Source: Ignavibacteriales bacterium (lineage in GTDB: Bacteria > Bacteroidota > Ignavibacteria > Ignavibacteriales > Melioribacteraceae). From it: DNA of 64,000 nt. Below, in pieces: positions 1 to 9,771 of this stretch (the first letter of the stretch is position 1; every line of letters starts with the position of its first letter). The notes under the pieces were generated by a model, which searched no databases, was not told where the DNA came from, and saw only the letters and a program-made list of their open reading frames with translations. The position numbers and the translations under genes are program-made. The DNA lies in contig JACKAA010000002.1 in the NCBI GenBank assembly GCA_020635275.1, positions 496,001-560,000 on the forward strand. The letters run 5' to 3'.

Positions 1-1
1 A

Positions 2-358
2 AAATCCCCTTTTTTGAGCCTTGTTGAATCAAATTCAGATCAAAAATTAAAAGGAATTTTTTATAAAAGACATACAGAATGGAAGAATCTAAACTTTAAA
101 ATATCAACAGAAGTTTTAAAGAGAAATGTATTTTCGAGCTTTGTTTTTGAAAAACCGTTGTGGTTACAAATAATTCACGGCAATAATATTGCTAATGGAC
201 ATAGAAGGGGTGTGCCGGTTTTAAATTCTATATCTCTTAAAGATTTTGGCCTACAGATAAAAACAAATAAGCAATCAATATTTAAAATCTTTGAATATCG
301 AGAATATTATTTTTGGAAAAGATATATTAAATCATTAATTGTAAGAAAAATCACTTAG
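2..358 (+). CDS. C-terminal part of a putative glycosyltransferase (rhamnosyltransferase-like), cut by the window edge
   Basis: The reading frame is open to the left edge, so the true start lies outside the window and the TTG at 14 need not be the start. The visible 114-119 residues contain WLQIIHGNNIANGHRRG. I recall this kind of segment near the C-terminus of the putative rhamnosyl transferase family (Pfam PF11316 type), where a W-L-Q-x-x-H-G-x-N string is conserved. The last 40 residues are basic and aromatic. The gene ends 4 nt before a Wzx-like flippase on the same strand, which fits a surface polysaccharide operon. The family call rests on one short motif; a different glycosyltransferase family is possible. 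Confidence 0.55.
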   Translation, partial: KSPFLSLVESNSDQKLKGIFYKRHTEWKNLNFKISTEVLKRNVFSSFVFEKPLWLQIIHGNNIANGHRRGVPVLNSISLKDFGLQIKTNKQSIFKIFEYREYYFWKRYIKSLIVRKIT

Positions 359-362
359 ATCA

Positions 363-1862
363 ATGTTTAATACTTTTAGAAAAGTTGCCAAAAATTCAAT
401 TATTTATGGATTAGGAAATTTGTCCACAAAATTGGTTGGGTTTATATTATTACCTCTTTATACTGGTTATATAACTGTAAGTGATTACGGCATTCTAGCA
501 ATTACTGAAATCTCTTCAACTATTATTATTGCGGTTATAAGTCTTAGAATTGAAGCAGCTCTTTTCAGATGGTATTGGGATAAAGATTTTATATCAAAAC
601 AAAAGTCGATTTTTTTTTCAAGTCTGCTGATGATGATTTTGTTAGGTATCCTCTTTCTAATTCCTCTAATTATTTTTTCAAACAGTATTTCAATTTTATT
701 GTTTTCTTCTGAAAAATATGTCTACCTTTTACAACTTATGGCAATCTCTTCTGTTCTACAAATAATTATAGAACTAATTAATTACCTCATGAGAATTCAA
801 GAAATCTCCATATTTTATACAAAAAATTCACTTCTAAAATTATTTATCTCATTAATTTTAACAATTTTATTTATTGTCAAATTTGAAAGGGGTATTAACG
901 GCATTTTTGAAGCTCAAATAATAAGTCAAATAATATTTTTTATATTTACCTCTAAGTATGTTAAGCAAAATATTACGCTTAAATTCGAAGGGAATATTAT
1001 TATTGAAATGCTAAAATTTAGCAGCCCATTAATTTTAGCAGGCTTATCAGGTATTATTTTTACAGCTTCGGATCGTATTTGTTTAAATTTTATGGATAGT
1101 TTGAGCCAAGTTGGAATTTATTCAATTGGTTTTAAAGTCTCCAATACAATAAAAATCTTTTTATATAATTCTGCAATGATGGCGGTATCACCAGTAATTT
1201 ATCAGTTTATTGATAAGCCAGGAAACAAAAGATTTTACTCAAAATTATTAACTTACTTTACTTTTTTTATTATGGTTTTTGTAATTTTCTTTTCACTTTT
1301 TGCAAAGGACATCATTTATTTGTTTGCGCAGAATGAAAGTTACTACGACGCATGGAAAGTAATTCCCTTCCTAACTTTTGCAATTTTATTCGGAGTAATG
1401 AAAGATGTTTCGATAACAGGTTTGAATATAACAAAAAAGACTGGGTTGATTGCTATAGTTATTTTTATTATGTCTCTATTAAATATTGGGTTAAATATTT
1501 ATTTTATACCTATTTATAGTTCACAAGGGGCGTCATTAGCAACTTTAATAACTAGCATTATTTCATTTGCAATTTTTTACAATATCTCTCAAAAATATTA
1601 TTGGATTCCTTATGAATTAAAAAAAGTTTTTCTTGTTCTTATTATTGGCTTTGCAATAATTATGATTTCTTTATTTTTAATTAATATTAATACTTATATA
1701 GCTATTTTATTAAAAATTTTATTGTTGTTATTATTTCCTCTCATTTTATATTTTCTTAATTTTTTTGAACAAGTTGAATTAGATAGAGTAAATGGCTTTT
1801 TGAAAAAGTGGAAAAATCCAAAACAATGGAGAAAAAATATTAAAGAAATTAGATTAAAATGA
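363..1862 (+). CDS. Polysaccharide/oligosaccharide flippase (Wzx-like, MOP superfamily)
   Basis: A 499-residue, almost entirely hydrophobic protein with about 12-14 predicted membrane spans, the usual size for Wzx or RfbX flippases. The N-terminus (SIIYGLGNLSTKLVGFILLPLYTGYITVSDYGILAITEI) matches the family pattern in which the first helix is followed by LPLYT and a Y/F-G-x-x-x-x-x-E loop. Such proteins move undecaprenyl-linked glycan units across the inner membrane. It begins 4 nt after the preceding glycosyltransferase fragment, so the two are probably co-transcribed. The C-terminus is a basic cytoplasmic tail (KKWKNPKQWRKNIK). The family assignment is firm; the substrate is unknown. Confidence 0.88.
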   Translation: MFNTFRKVAKNSIIYGLGNLSTKLVGFILLPLYTGYITVSDYGILAITEISSTIIIAVISLRIEAALFRWYWDKDFISKQKSIFFSSLLMMILLGILFLIPLIIFSNSISILLFSSEKYVYLLQLMAISSVLQIIIELINYLMRIQEISIFYTKNSLLKLFISLILTILFIVKFERGINGIFEAQIISQIIFFIFTSKYVKQNITLKFEGNIIIEMLKFSSPLILAGLSGIIFTASDRICLNFMDSLSQVGIYSIGFKVSNTIKIFLYNSAMMAVSPVIYQFIDKPGNKRFYSKLLTYFTFFIMVFVIFFSLFAKDIIYLFAQNESYYDAWKVIPFLTFAILFGVMKDVSITGLNITKKTGLIAIVIFIMSLLNIGLNIYFIPIYSSQGASLATLITSIISFAIFYNISQKYYWIPYELKKVFLVLIIGFAIIMISLFLININTYIAILLKILLLLLFPLILYFLNFFEQVELDRVNGFLKKWKNPKQWRKNIKEIRLK

Positions 1863-1885
1863 TCTTTATCTGAAAAATAATTACT

Positions 1886-2782
1886 TCAAAATAAATCATA
1901 ATTATATTTATCATTTATTTTTATTTGTCTCATTAACGCTTCCTTGTCTTCCTTTTTCCAATTCTGATAATCCGGAAAATTATTTTTACTTTGGGCATTT
2001 ATTTTTTTATTTAATTTTTTATCAATTATATTATGATCAATATTTTTCATTCCGATAAAATCTAAAATATTGATAATTTCATTTTTATTACCAAATAAAT
2101 CTTCAGCCTTCAAAGTTAATAATCTGGAATTATCATTTAATTGCATTTTGAACATTTCAATAAACTGGTTTGTTTCGTTCCACAACCATGAAATTTTTTC
2201 TATGTCTGAAAACTGCTCCCAATTAATTGCAGAATCTTTCGGTAAAATTCTGCCAAGATTATGACTATCTTTTCCTTTATACCAATTTCTTGCAATTCCG
2301 CTCTTAACAAAATCCCCCGGATGTCTTACAAGATGTATAAATTTTGAATTTGGATACAATTCAGCTAAAGCATTAGCAAAAAAGGTAATTCTATTATTTG
2401 TCTCAACAAAAATACGATCTCGTAAATATGCCTCTTGAATTATTTCCAATCGACTTGCATCAATAATATGTTTTAATTTCTCAGAAAATTTGCCATGATT
2501 TTCATATGCATACTTGGAATAATAAATCATTTCTGGTTTGGTGGAATGATGTACATCTAATTTGGTAAATAAATTAAAAATTTCGGTTAAATATTTTGTT
2601 CCGCTTCGTCCGGTGGATAACACAAATATTGGAGAAGCTTTTTCATGAATTTCTTTAATTAAATTTTCATCATAAATTATATTTTTTTTCTTCTTATGAT
2701 TTAAATTAACTTTAAGAATTCTGAAAAACTCTTTATTGGATTTGATCCATTCTGTTATGTAATAATTAATATCTTTAAACAT
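1886..2782 (-). CDS. Sulfotransferase family protein
   Basis: 298 residues. Residues 53-62 (FVLSTGRSGT) form the 5'-phosphosulfate-binding loop of PAPS-dependent sulfotransferases. Residues 150-161 (HLVRHPGDFVKS) match the 3'-phosphate-binding segment with its conserved Arg and Ser. No signal peptide is apparent, so it probably acts in the cytoplasm. It lies directly downstream of the deacetylase-like gene on the same strand, with no gap between that gene's stop region and this start, and is convergent with the flippase gene. The likely role is sulfation of a glycan or lipid, inferred from the polysaccharide context; the acceptor cannot be read from sequence. Confidence 0.82.
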   Translation of the reverse strand: MFKDINYYITEWIKSNKEFFRILKVNLNHKKKKNIIYDENLIKEIHEKASPIFVLSTGRSGTKYLTEIFNLFTKLDVHHSTKPEMIYYSKYAYENHGKFSEKLKHIIDASRLEIIQEAYLRDRIFVETNNRITFFANALAELYPNSKFIHLVRHPGDFVKSGIARNWYKGKDSHNLGRILPKDSAINWEQFSDIEKISWLWNETNQFIEMFKMQLNDNSRLLTLKAEDLFGNKNEIINILDFIGMKNIDHNIIDKKLNKKINAQSKNNFPDYQNWKKEDKEALMRQIKINDKYNYDLF

Positions 2783-4165
2783 TTAATTTATGTTTTGAAA
2801 ATCAATTTGTTTTAGCTTACTTATAATTTCTTTGCCGGTAATATTTTGAATATTCATTTGATTTAGACTTTTTAGAATATTCTCATAAAAATTTGTAATA
2901 CCCGGATTAATCGATTCATCAAAATTACTATTATGCCATAAAAGAGTAAACAGCCCGCCATATTTTTCGCACACATTTATAATTTCATCTATTTCATTTT
3001 TGGCAGCAGACAAATCTAAATTTTGATATTCAAATAAAGTAATATCCATTACCGTTAAAGGTAATTCCCAAACATTTATCATTCTGTCATTTTCAAAATC
3101 GTACGGCTTAAAAGGTAAAGAGTAAGAATTCCGCCAGCCAATATTATCAAAAAATCCTAAAGATGAGTCGTATTCTATTCCTAATTTTTCCAAATTGATA
3201 AGCGTTTCCGGATGTTTTATTCTCAACCAATGTTGTCTGTTTCCAGTGGGACTTTTACCGATTAAATATTTTACCGATTCAAAATTGTCTTTTAAAACTT
3301 TTTCATCATTAATTGAAAAATAAGTAGAATGAAGACCTATTTCATCTCCATAATCCGATAACTGTGAAACGAGATTTTTAATTCGGTTTTCATTAAAAGA
3401 ATAATATGCATCAATATTTTTATCACCTTGCGGAAGAAAAAACCAAATCGATTTAAATCCGTATTTATTTTCAATGGATTTCATCCAGTCAAAATTCCAA
3501 TATGGATTTTCACTACTAAAAAATTTACTGATATATTTCAGCAGAAGTTTAGCAGTCTGTTTTTTGTTCAATTTTGATTTAGAAAAACCGGACAGCTGTT
3601 TGATCTTTAATTTTATTTCTCTAATTGTATATTTATCAACTCTATCAATATCATGTGTTAGCAGAAAACCAAACTTTTTATCATTCCAAAAATTTCTTTT
3701 TTCAAATTCAATTTGGTTTGCAATACAGAATTGTTCAATTCCTTCAATAATAATTTGAAAGTAATGATTCACCAAGGGAAATTTTACAATACCTAACTGT
3801 TTCTGAATACTTTGTTGATATGAAAATCTTTCATAAATCCCGGTCGGAGTTGTGTTAAATTCTTGAAAACCTGATAACAAATAAAATGCTGATTTTAGTA
3901 TATCATCATTGAAAATAAGATTTTTGTTTTCATCAATTTTAAAATGTTTTTTTTCGTCATTTAGAGGAAATAAAATTGGAATGTCATCAATGTATTTAAT
4001 ATTTTCTAATCCCTTTGAGGAAAGTGGAAAAATTATTTGTGAATTTTGCTGAAAGGAAGAAAGTTCAAAATTTATACTTTCCAGTATTTTATTTGTTAAA
4101 ACAAAATGCAGATTAAGATGATAAAAAAGATAATCTATTTTAGATTTATTTAACTTTTCGTTCAT
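2783..4165 (-). CDS. Polysaccharide deacetylase-like (NodB-fold) protein
   Basis: 460 residues. FGFLLTHDIDRVDKY (about residues 165-179) holds the H-D-x-D metal and catalytic motif of carbohydrate esterase family 4-like proteins. IGLHSTYFS (about 276-284) supplies the expected His/Ser motif, and GNRQHWLR follows downstream. About 160 residues precede the catalytic core, as in the long deacetylase-like proteins of Bacteroidota capsule loci. There is no signal peptide, so it may act on cytoplasmic or membrane-linked precursors. The gene abuts the sulfotransferase and is probably translated with it. Removal of acetyl groups from a surface sugar is inferred. Confidence 0.75.
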   Translation of the reverse strand: MNEKLNKSKIDYLFYHLNLHFVLTNKILESINFELSSFQQNSQIIFPLSSKGLENIKYIDDIPILFPLNDEKKHFKIDENKNLIFNDDILKSAFYLLSGFQEFNTTPTGIYERFSYQQSIQKQLGIVKFPLVNHYFQIIIEGIEQFCIANQIEFEKRNFWNDKKFGFLLTHDIDRVDKYTIREIKLKIKQLSGFSKSKLNKKQTAKLLLKYISKFFSSENPYWNFDWMKSIENKYGFKSIWFFLPQGDKNIDAYYSFNENRIKNLVSQLSDYGDEIGLHSTYFSINDEKVLKDNFESVKYLIGKSPTGNRQHWLRIKHPETLINLEKLGIEYDSSLGFFDNIGWRNSYSLPFKPYDFENDRMINVWELPLTVMDITLFEYQNLDLSAAKNEIDEIINVCEKYGGLFTLLWHNSNFDESINPGITNFYENILKSLNQMNIQNITGKEIISKLKQIDFQNIN

Positions 4166-4427
4166 TTATTTTGAAATATTAATTATTAGTTTGTTGCTAA
4201 AATTTTAGAAATTATATTTGAGAAAATAATTTCATATTCAAAAATAGTAATATTTTACCTCTTAAAATCTATTGTAATTAAATAATAAAATTTTCAGTTG
4301 CATCTTTGATTAGAAAAGTATAAATAGTATTTATAAAAACTTCAATTTTCTATTATCTAATAAGTTTTTATAGTTCTAGTTTGATATGAATTATTATGTT
4401 TAATAAAATAAATTGGAGAAAGATAAT

Positions 4428-6293
4428 ATGAATAAATTAATCAAGGTATTTGTTTTTTTTATTATCTTTTCAAAAATTCTTCTTGGACAAATTATAATCG
4501 AGGATAGCTTAGTAGCCTATTATCCATTTAATGGAAATGCCAATGATGAATCAGGTAATTTTTTACATGGTACGGTTTATGGTTCAACCTTAGATAAAGA
4601 CAGAAATAATTCTGATAATAGTTCATTTTATTTTGATGGTATTAATAATTTTATTTCTCTACCAACTGATTTTGATTTTCCAGAAAGAACTATATGCTTA
4701 TGGTTTAATTTTCATGACTTTACATCTGATCAAGGAATAATCTATACATCTGACCACCCGGAGTTAAATTTTAGTAGTTCTAAAATGTTAATAAGAGACA
4801 TAAATAATGAAGCGCAGTTAGAATATTATGTTGGTGGTATTCTTAACGAAATAGGAAGTGTCATAATCGATAAAAACAGATGGTACTTTATTGCATTATC
4901 TGTAGATCAACAAAATGTAAAGTGTTATTTAAATAGTGAATTAATCAAAACTTTTCCATTTATTAACCATCATTCAAATAGCTCAAATTTTGAAACTGCA
5001 CTTCTTGGAACCGATAGATATGCTAATGGTAGATTCTTTAATGGCCTAATTGATGATATAAGAATTTATAATAAAGTCCTAGATCAAGTAGATATTAATT
5101 CACTATATATCGAAACTTTAGTAGCAAATTTCACTGCCGAGCCATTAATAGGAACCGCCCCCTTAACCGTTAATTTTACTGATATATCTACTAATGATTT
5201 GTTAAATCCAATTTATTCTTGGCAATGGGATTTTGACAACGATGATATTATTGATTCCGAAATTCAAAATCCTGATTGGACATATGTTGAACCAGGACTT
5301 TATACTGTAAAACTAAAAGTAACTGATTCACAAAAAGCTTCTACAAAAGTTAAAAAAAATTATATTACTGTATATTCTGAATTTCCAGCAATTACAGAAA
5401 TTAAGGATATTCCGGATGATCAAGGTGGCTGGGTAAAAATTAATTTTTTAAAAAGTATTTATGATACAGATAGTTTAATACTTCCTAAAATAGCTTCACC
5501 AGAATTTTATACATGTGAAATTTATGATGGTACAGACTGGTTAGCGACTACCTCAACTGCAGCTTACGGAAAGTCTAATTATTCATTACTTGTACATACA
5601 TTGAAAGATTCTACGCTTTATACCAATGGTTTATTAAAGTTTAGAGTAGTAGCAAGTATGAACGAAGGTATTTTTGCTAGTAAAGAAATTACTGGATATT
5701 CGATAGATAATCTTTCTCCAAATGCACCTGAACTTTGGGGAGATGTTGATAATTCTGGTTATGTTAATTTAGAATGGCAATCTGTTGATGATAATGATTT
5801 AAAAGAATATTGCATTTACAAAAGTCTTGATGGCAACTCTTTTAATTTAATAGCAAAAACAAGTGATAATTACTATATAGATAATAATGTAACAGAGTCA
5901 AACTCTTATTTTTATTCTTTAAAATCTGTTGATTTATCTGGAAATGAGAGTGTGTTTTCTAATATTGTTTCTATTTTTCTTACAGAAGCTGAATCTACAT
6001 TGCAAATTCCAACAAAGTTTTCATTAAGTCAAAACTACCCTAATCCGTTTAATCCAAGTACATCCATAAAATTTTCACTACCCGAGGAAAGCAAGATAAA
6101 AATAGAAGTATTTAATATGCTTGGACAACAAGTGGATATTTTAGCTGATGAAATAAAATCTGTTGGTTTTCATGAAGTGATTTGGAATGCCGAAAATATT
6201 TCAAGCGGATTATATATGATAAATATGAAAGCTACTGGTATACAATCACATAATGATTTTAACGGAATTATAAAATCAATATTTATTAAATAG
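4428..6293 (+). CDS. Secreted LamG/PKD/FN3-like protein with a type IX sorting domain
   Basis: I place the start at the ATG at 4428, giving MNKLIKVFVFFIIFSKI, because GGAG lies about 10 nt upstream; an in-frame TTG at 4413 overlaps that ribosome site and is unlikely. A signal peptide is followed by a LamG/concanavalin-like domain (about residues 25-220; VAYYPFNGNANDESGN is the classic opening). A PKD domain follows (about 225-310, GTAPLTVNFTDIS), then a fibronectin-III-like segment (about 415-515). A C-terminal sorting domain starts at NYPNPFNPSTSIKFSLP and runs to the end. It is probably surface-anchored or released and binds carbohydrate. No catalytic domain is visible. It converges with the M14 peptidase gene, leaving an 8-nt gap. 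Confidence 0.85.
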   Translation: MNKLIKVFVFFIIFSKILLGQIIIEDSLVAYYPFNGNANDESGNFLHGTVYGSTLDKDRNNSDNSSFYFDGINNFISLPTDFDFPERTICLWFNFHDFTSDQGIIYTSDHPELNFSSSKMLIRDINNEAQLEYYVGGILNEIGSVIIDKNRWYFIALSVDQQNVKCYLNSELIKTFPFINHHSNSSNFETALLGTDRYANGRFFNGLIDDIRIYNKVLDQVDINSLYIETLVANFTAEPLIGTAPLTVNFTDISTNDLLNPIYSWQWDFDNDDIIDSEIQNPDWTYVEPGLYTVKLKVTDSQKASTKVKKNYITVYSEFPAITEIKDIPDDQGGWVKINFLKSIYDTDSLILPKIASPEFYTCEIYDGTDWLATTSTAAYGKSNYSLLVHTLKDSTLYTNGLLKFRVVASMNEGIFASKEITGYSIDNLSPNAPELWGDVDNSGYVNLEWQSVDDNDLKEYCIYKSLDGNSFNLIAKTSDNYYIDNNVTESNSYFYSLKSVDLSGNESVFSNIVSIFLTEAESTLQIPTKFSLSQNYPNPFNPSTSIKFSLPEESKIKIEVFNMLGQQVDILADEIKSVGFHEVIWNAENISSGLYMINMKATGIQSHNDFNGIIKSIFIK

Positions 6294-6301
6294 ACTATTT
6301 C

Positions 6302-8167
6302 TTATTTAACTAAAATCATTTTTTTAGTGTCAACATTTTTGCCAACTTGCAGTCTATAAATGTAAGTTCCGCTTGCTAATTTTGATCCATCAAAGTTAAC
6401 TTCATATTGACCAGCATATTGCTGTTCATTTACTAGATTAGATATTTGTCTGCCAAGAATATCATAAATAATTAATGTAACTTTTTGATTTGATAACGAA
6501 TTAGGTATTGAATATCTGATTGTTGTATTGGGATTAAATGGATTAGGGTAATTCTGATATAGAATAAAATCGGTCGGTATTTTTTTATTTTCAACACTTG
6601 TAATTGGTCCTGAATATATTAACCTAAACGCATCTGCAATAACTAATCCTGAAGAATTATTTTTAAGCTTAATTGAAATGGAACCTTCTGTATTCAATTC
6701 AACAGTTGTTAAATAATTCCACTGACCTCCGTTTATTTTTTGTGTTTTAGTATCTTCGTAATAGTTTGAGCCAGCGTACATTTCAAAAACTGTTTGAAAT
6801 GAATTTCCATCACTTGTGGGCCACCATGCAGAAATATCATAATTTCCAGCAGGTAAGGATTCAGATTCAAATAATACTGAAGACTCAATACTTGGATCTA
6901 ATACATAAAAATTATCTCCATAAAAATCGGTTGTTATGTTATAAGTTTGCACTTCTCCTTCAACAATTGCCTCGGAATTGTCTAAAATGAAATGTTTAGG
7001 ATGGTTAACTTGCAAATATTCAGCAATTGCATAAACTGTTCTTCTACCTATTTCACCCAAATTCTCATTGGTCACTTCAATTAAGGGTTCATTTGAATTA
7101 CTGAAATAATTATTATATGGTGTTTCGTAAGTTAAGGCCATAACTTGTTCACCATAATTATTCCACAACCAACCTTCGGGATAAACCGACCTTAGGTTCG
7201 ATTCACTGTAATCTTCTTTTAAAAAATATGGATTATCAGAAACATTTAAATTGCTGAATTGATACTCATTTAGATAAAAAAGTGAGGAAGTGGAAAATGC
7301 TGTATGAATCCAAAATGTACAATATGATGCTGCTTGAGAATGCAAATTCAGAAATACAGAAAATGGTTTTTCATCACATAATTCTTGCATTCTTGCCCTT
7401 AATATTTTGACTTCTTCACTTGTGTTTTCTTCTGCCATATCCCAATTGGGCTCTAAATTAATTCCTTCATAATTTACTCTTGATCTACCATATAAAACAC
7501 CATCCGGATTTGTAAAAGGGATCATATGAAATTCAAATTCTTTCAAATAAAAATTTACTACTTCCTTATTACTTAACAATTCATTCATAATTCCATCAAA
7601 ATGCCAAGAGGAAGGAGTTTCGCTCGGATGTGTTCTTGCATGAATCCAGACAGATTTTTTATTGGTATTTGGAACTGAGTTATCCGTAACAATAAGTTCT
7701 TGAATTGGCAATCCTTGCGGTGTAATTCCTAATGTATCAACTTCAACAAATTGATTTTGTTTCCATTCGTCAATTCTTGTTTGCAAAAAAGAATAATTGT
7801 AAGGAGTATAATAAGACAGCCAAACTGTATCTTTTTCAAAAGTTTTATTTATTAATCCTGTGCCCGGAGCTTCATCATCTAAAAACCGAATAAAATTTTC
7901 ATTATCATAAGAGTACATAGCTTTTGTAACATCACTATTTGTTATAAGAATATTAACATTTTTATCTTTAACTCCACTCATTCTAAAATAAAACCACCTT
8001 GTACTTCCGCCATCAACTCCCAAATCAGCTTGTGTTGTTATATAAAAACTAGTTGAATCTATTTCCTGAACTGTGCTTAAATTTCCGCTTTCAAAATCTG
8101 CATCAATAGTTATTTGTGAATAGGCTGCTTGATAAATAAGAAGGAAAATAATGATTAGTTGTTTCAA
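6302..8167 (-). CDS. Secreted M14 zinc carboxypeptidase with golvesin-like and type IX sorting domains
   Basis: 621 residues with a cleavable signal peptide (about 1-17). The M14 core has H180-P-S-E183 as the first zinc ligands, H276 in NLHSQ as the third, and E348 in TYETP as the likely general base, so the active site looks complete. The segment GRSRVNYEGINLEPNWD matches the substrate-binding region. Residues about 395-525 (ILDNSEAIVEG to IADAFRLIYSG) resemble the golvesin/xanthan-lyase C-terminal carbohydrate-binding fold. The last about 80 residues are a sorting domain (NYPNPFNPNTTIRYSIP through KKMILVK). It is an extracellular peptidase acting on peptides or peptidoglycan fragments; the exact substrate is unknown. 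Confidence 0.88.
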   Translation of the reverse strand: MKQLIIIFLLIYQAAYSQITIDADFESGNLSTVQEIDSTSFYITTQADLGVDGGSTRWFYFRMSGVKDKNVNILITNSDVTKAMYSYDNENFIRFLDDEAPGTGLINKTFEKDTVWLSYYTPYNYSFLQTRIDEWKQNQFVEVDTLGITPQGLPIQELIVTDNSVPNTNKKSVWIHARTHPSETPSSWHFDGIMNELLSNKEVVNFYLKEFEFHMIPFTNPDGVLYGRSRVNYEGINLEPNWDMAEENTSEEVKILRARMQELCDEKPFSVFLNLHSQAASYCTFWIHTAFSTSSLFYLNEYQFSNLNVSDNPYFLKEDYSESNLRSVYPEGWLWNNYGEQVMALTYETPYNNYFSNSNEPLIEVTNENLGEIGRRTVYAIAEYLQVNHPKHFILDNSEAIVEGEVQTYNITTDFYGDNFYVLDPSIESSVLFESESLPAGNYDISAWWPTSDGNSFQTVFEMYAGSNYYEDTKTQKINGGQWNYLTTVELNTEGSISIKLKNNSSGLVIADAFRLIYSGPITSVENKKIPTDFILYQNYPNPFNPNTTIRYSIPNSLSNQKVTLIIYDILGRQISNLVNEQQYAGQYEVNFDGSKLASGTYIYRLQVGKNVDTKKMILVK

Positions 8168-8355
8168 TTAGACACCATATTAGCTTAAAAATGTGATGTA
8201 ATTTACTTAATTAGAACATTCAAAGAAACCTATAATGTTGTTTTCTCTCAAAATGATATAACTTTTATTTAATTCGTCTATTTTTATTGCTTCAGATCAC
8301 AAACATGCCTTTTCATTTTATACTTATTTGTATCAAAAAAAATTAGGAGAGATAA

Positions 8356-8640
8356 ATGGAAAGCACAACTAGAAATCACACAAGTCAAGTTTTAGATCAA
8401 GAAATTGGAAATCATCAAGTAAAAGAAAACTTTAAAATTTACCTTTTAAATCCTCTTTCAAACGGTTTAGCAGGTTTTGCTGCATTTTTTTCATTAATTC
8501 TTTTAACAAAACTTTTCGGTTACTTTTTAGGAACTTATGACGTCTTCAATTTAGAAATAAATGACGTAATTTATTCATTAACCGGATTTGTATTTGGAGC
8601 CGGAGCAAAGTTTTTTGAATTTTTTGGAAAAGAAGACTAA
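8356..8640 (+). CDS. Small membrane protein of unknown function
   Basis: 94 residues, preceded by AGGAGA 7-8 nt before the ATG, a clear ribosome-binding site. The first 30 residues are polar. Two hydrophobic segments follow (about residues 38-58 and 70-86), the second containing GFVFGAGAKFFEFFG. I do not recognise a family. The stop codon abuts the end of prfA, which is on the opposite strand. A holin-like or stress-associated small membrane protein is possible, but nothing in the neighbourhood supports a specific role. Confidence 0.7.
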   Translation: MESTTRNHTSQVLDQEIGNHQVKENFKIYLLNPLSNGLAGFAAFFSLILLTKLFGYFLGTYDVFNLEINDVIYSLTGFVFGAGAKFFEFFGKED

Positions 8641-9708
8641 TTAAGATTTTAGCTTTTCAGTTCTATCAGCTATTTTCATTTTTTCTATAAGTTCATCTAA
8701 ATTACCTTCCATAATACTGGCAAGGTCATAAAGTGTAAGTCCGATTCTATGATCAGTAACTCTATTCTGCGGATAATTATAGGTTCTAATTTTATCGCTT
8801 CTATCGCCTCTTTTTACAACTGATTTTCTTTGGGCCGAAATTTCATCATTATGTTCTTGTAATTTCAAATCATATAATCTTGTTTTAAGAACTTTTAAAG
8901 CTTTTTGTCTATTCTTTAATTGAGATCTTTCATCTTGGCATTGCACAACAATTCCAGTTGGTATGTGAGTCATTCTAATTGCAGTTTCAACTTTATTAAC
9001 ATTTTGACCGCCGGCTCCGCCAGATCTGTAAACATCAACTTTTACATCACTCATATCTATATCAACTTCAACATCTTCAGCTTCGGGCATAACCACAACT
9101 GAAGCCGCTGATGTATGCACTCTTCCGCTTCCTTCCGTTAAAGGAACTCTCTGCACACGATGAACTCCGCTTTCAAATTTCATATCACCGTAAATTTCAT
9201 TTCCGGAAAGACTGAACACAACTTCTTTAATTCCGCCCATTGTTGATTCATTTAAATCCATAACTTCTAATTTCCATCCCATTATTTCGGCATATCTGGC
9301 ATACATTCTAAAAAGATCATTAGCAAAAATTCCGGCTTCATCACCTCCGGTTCCTGCTCTTACTTCAACAATAACGTTTTTTGTATCGTTAGGATCTTTT
9401 GGGATTAAAAGAAATTTTATTTCCTCTTCCAATTCATCTTTTTTTGTTTCAAGTTCTTCAAGTTCAATTTCAGCAAGTTCAACTAAATCATCTTCATCAG
9501 AGCTTTTAACTATTTCTTTATTGCCTTCAATATTTTTTAAGATTTTATCATATTTTTTATATGCTTCAACAATGTCAATTAAACTGCTTCTTTTTTTGCT
9601 GAGCTCAATAATTTTTTCTTGATTTCTGGCTAAATCGGGATCAGATAATTCTTTTTCTATATTATCAAAATTTGCTTTTATTTCTTTTAATTTTACTAAG
9701 TAATCCAT
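8641..9708 (-). CDS. prfA: Peptide chain release factor 1
   Basis: 355 residues, the usual size. GGAGGQNVNKVETA carries the GGQ motif that triggers peptidyl-tRNA hydrolysis. The anticodon-like recognition site reads PLT (in RVQRVPLTEGSGRVHTSA), conforming to the P-x-T pattern of RF1 rather than the SPF of RF2, so it should read UAA and UAG. An N-terminal coiled-coil domain (about residues 1-95) precedes the catalytic core. The C-terminal segment RTYNYPQNRVTDHRI is family-typical. It stands alone on its strand, with no methyltransferase prmC beside it. Confidence 0.96.
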   Translation of the reverse strand: MDYLVKLKEIKANFDNIEKELSDPDLARNQEKIIELSKKRSSLIDIVEAYKKYDKILKNIEGNKEIVKSSDEDDLVELAEIELEELETKKDELEEEIKFLLIPKDPNDTKNVIVEVRAGTGGDEAGIFANDLFRMYARYAEIMGWKLEVMDLNESTMGGIKEVVFSLSGNEIYGDMKFESGVHRVQRVPLTEGSGRVHTSAASVVVMPEAEDVEVDIDMSDVKVDVYRSGGAGGQNVNKVETAIRMTHIPTGIVVQCQDERSQLKNRQKALKVLKTRLYDLKLQEHNDEISAQRKSVVKRGDRSDKIRTYNYPQNRVTDHRIGLTLYDLASIMEGNLDELIEKMKIADRTEKLKS

Positions 9709-9771
9709 TATAAACCTTAAAAATTGAGGCTGAAATATAATAAAGATGATGCTGAAAAACTAAAATTCATT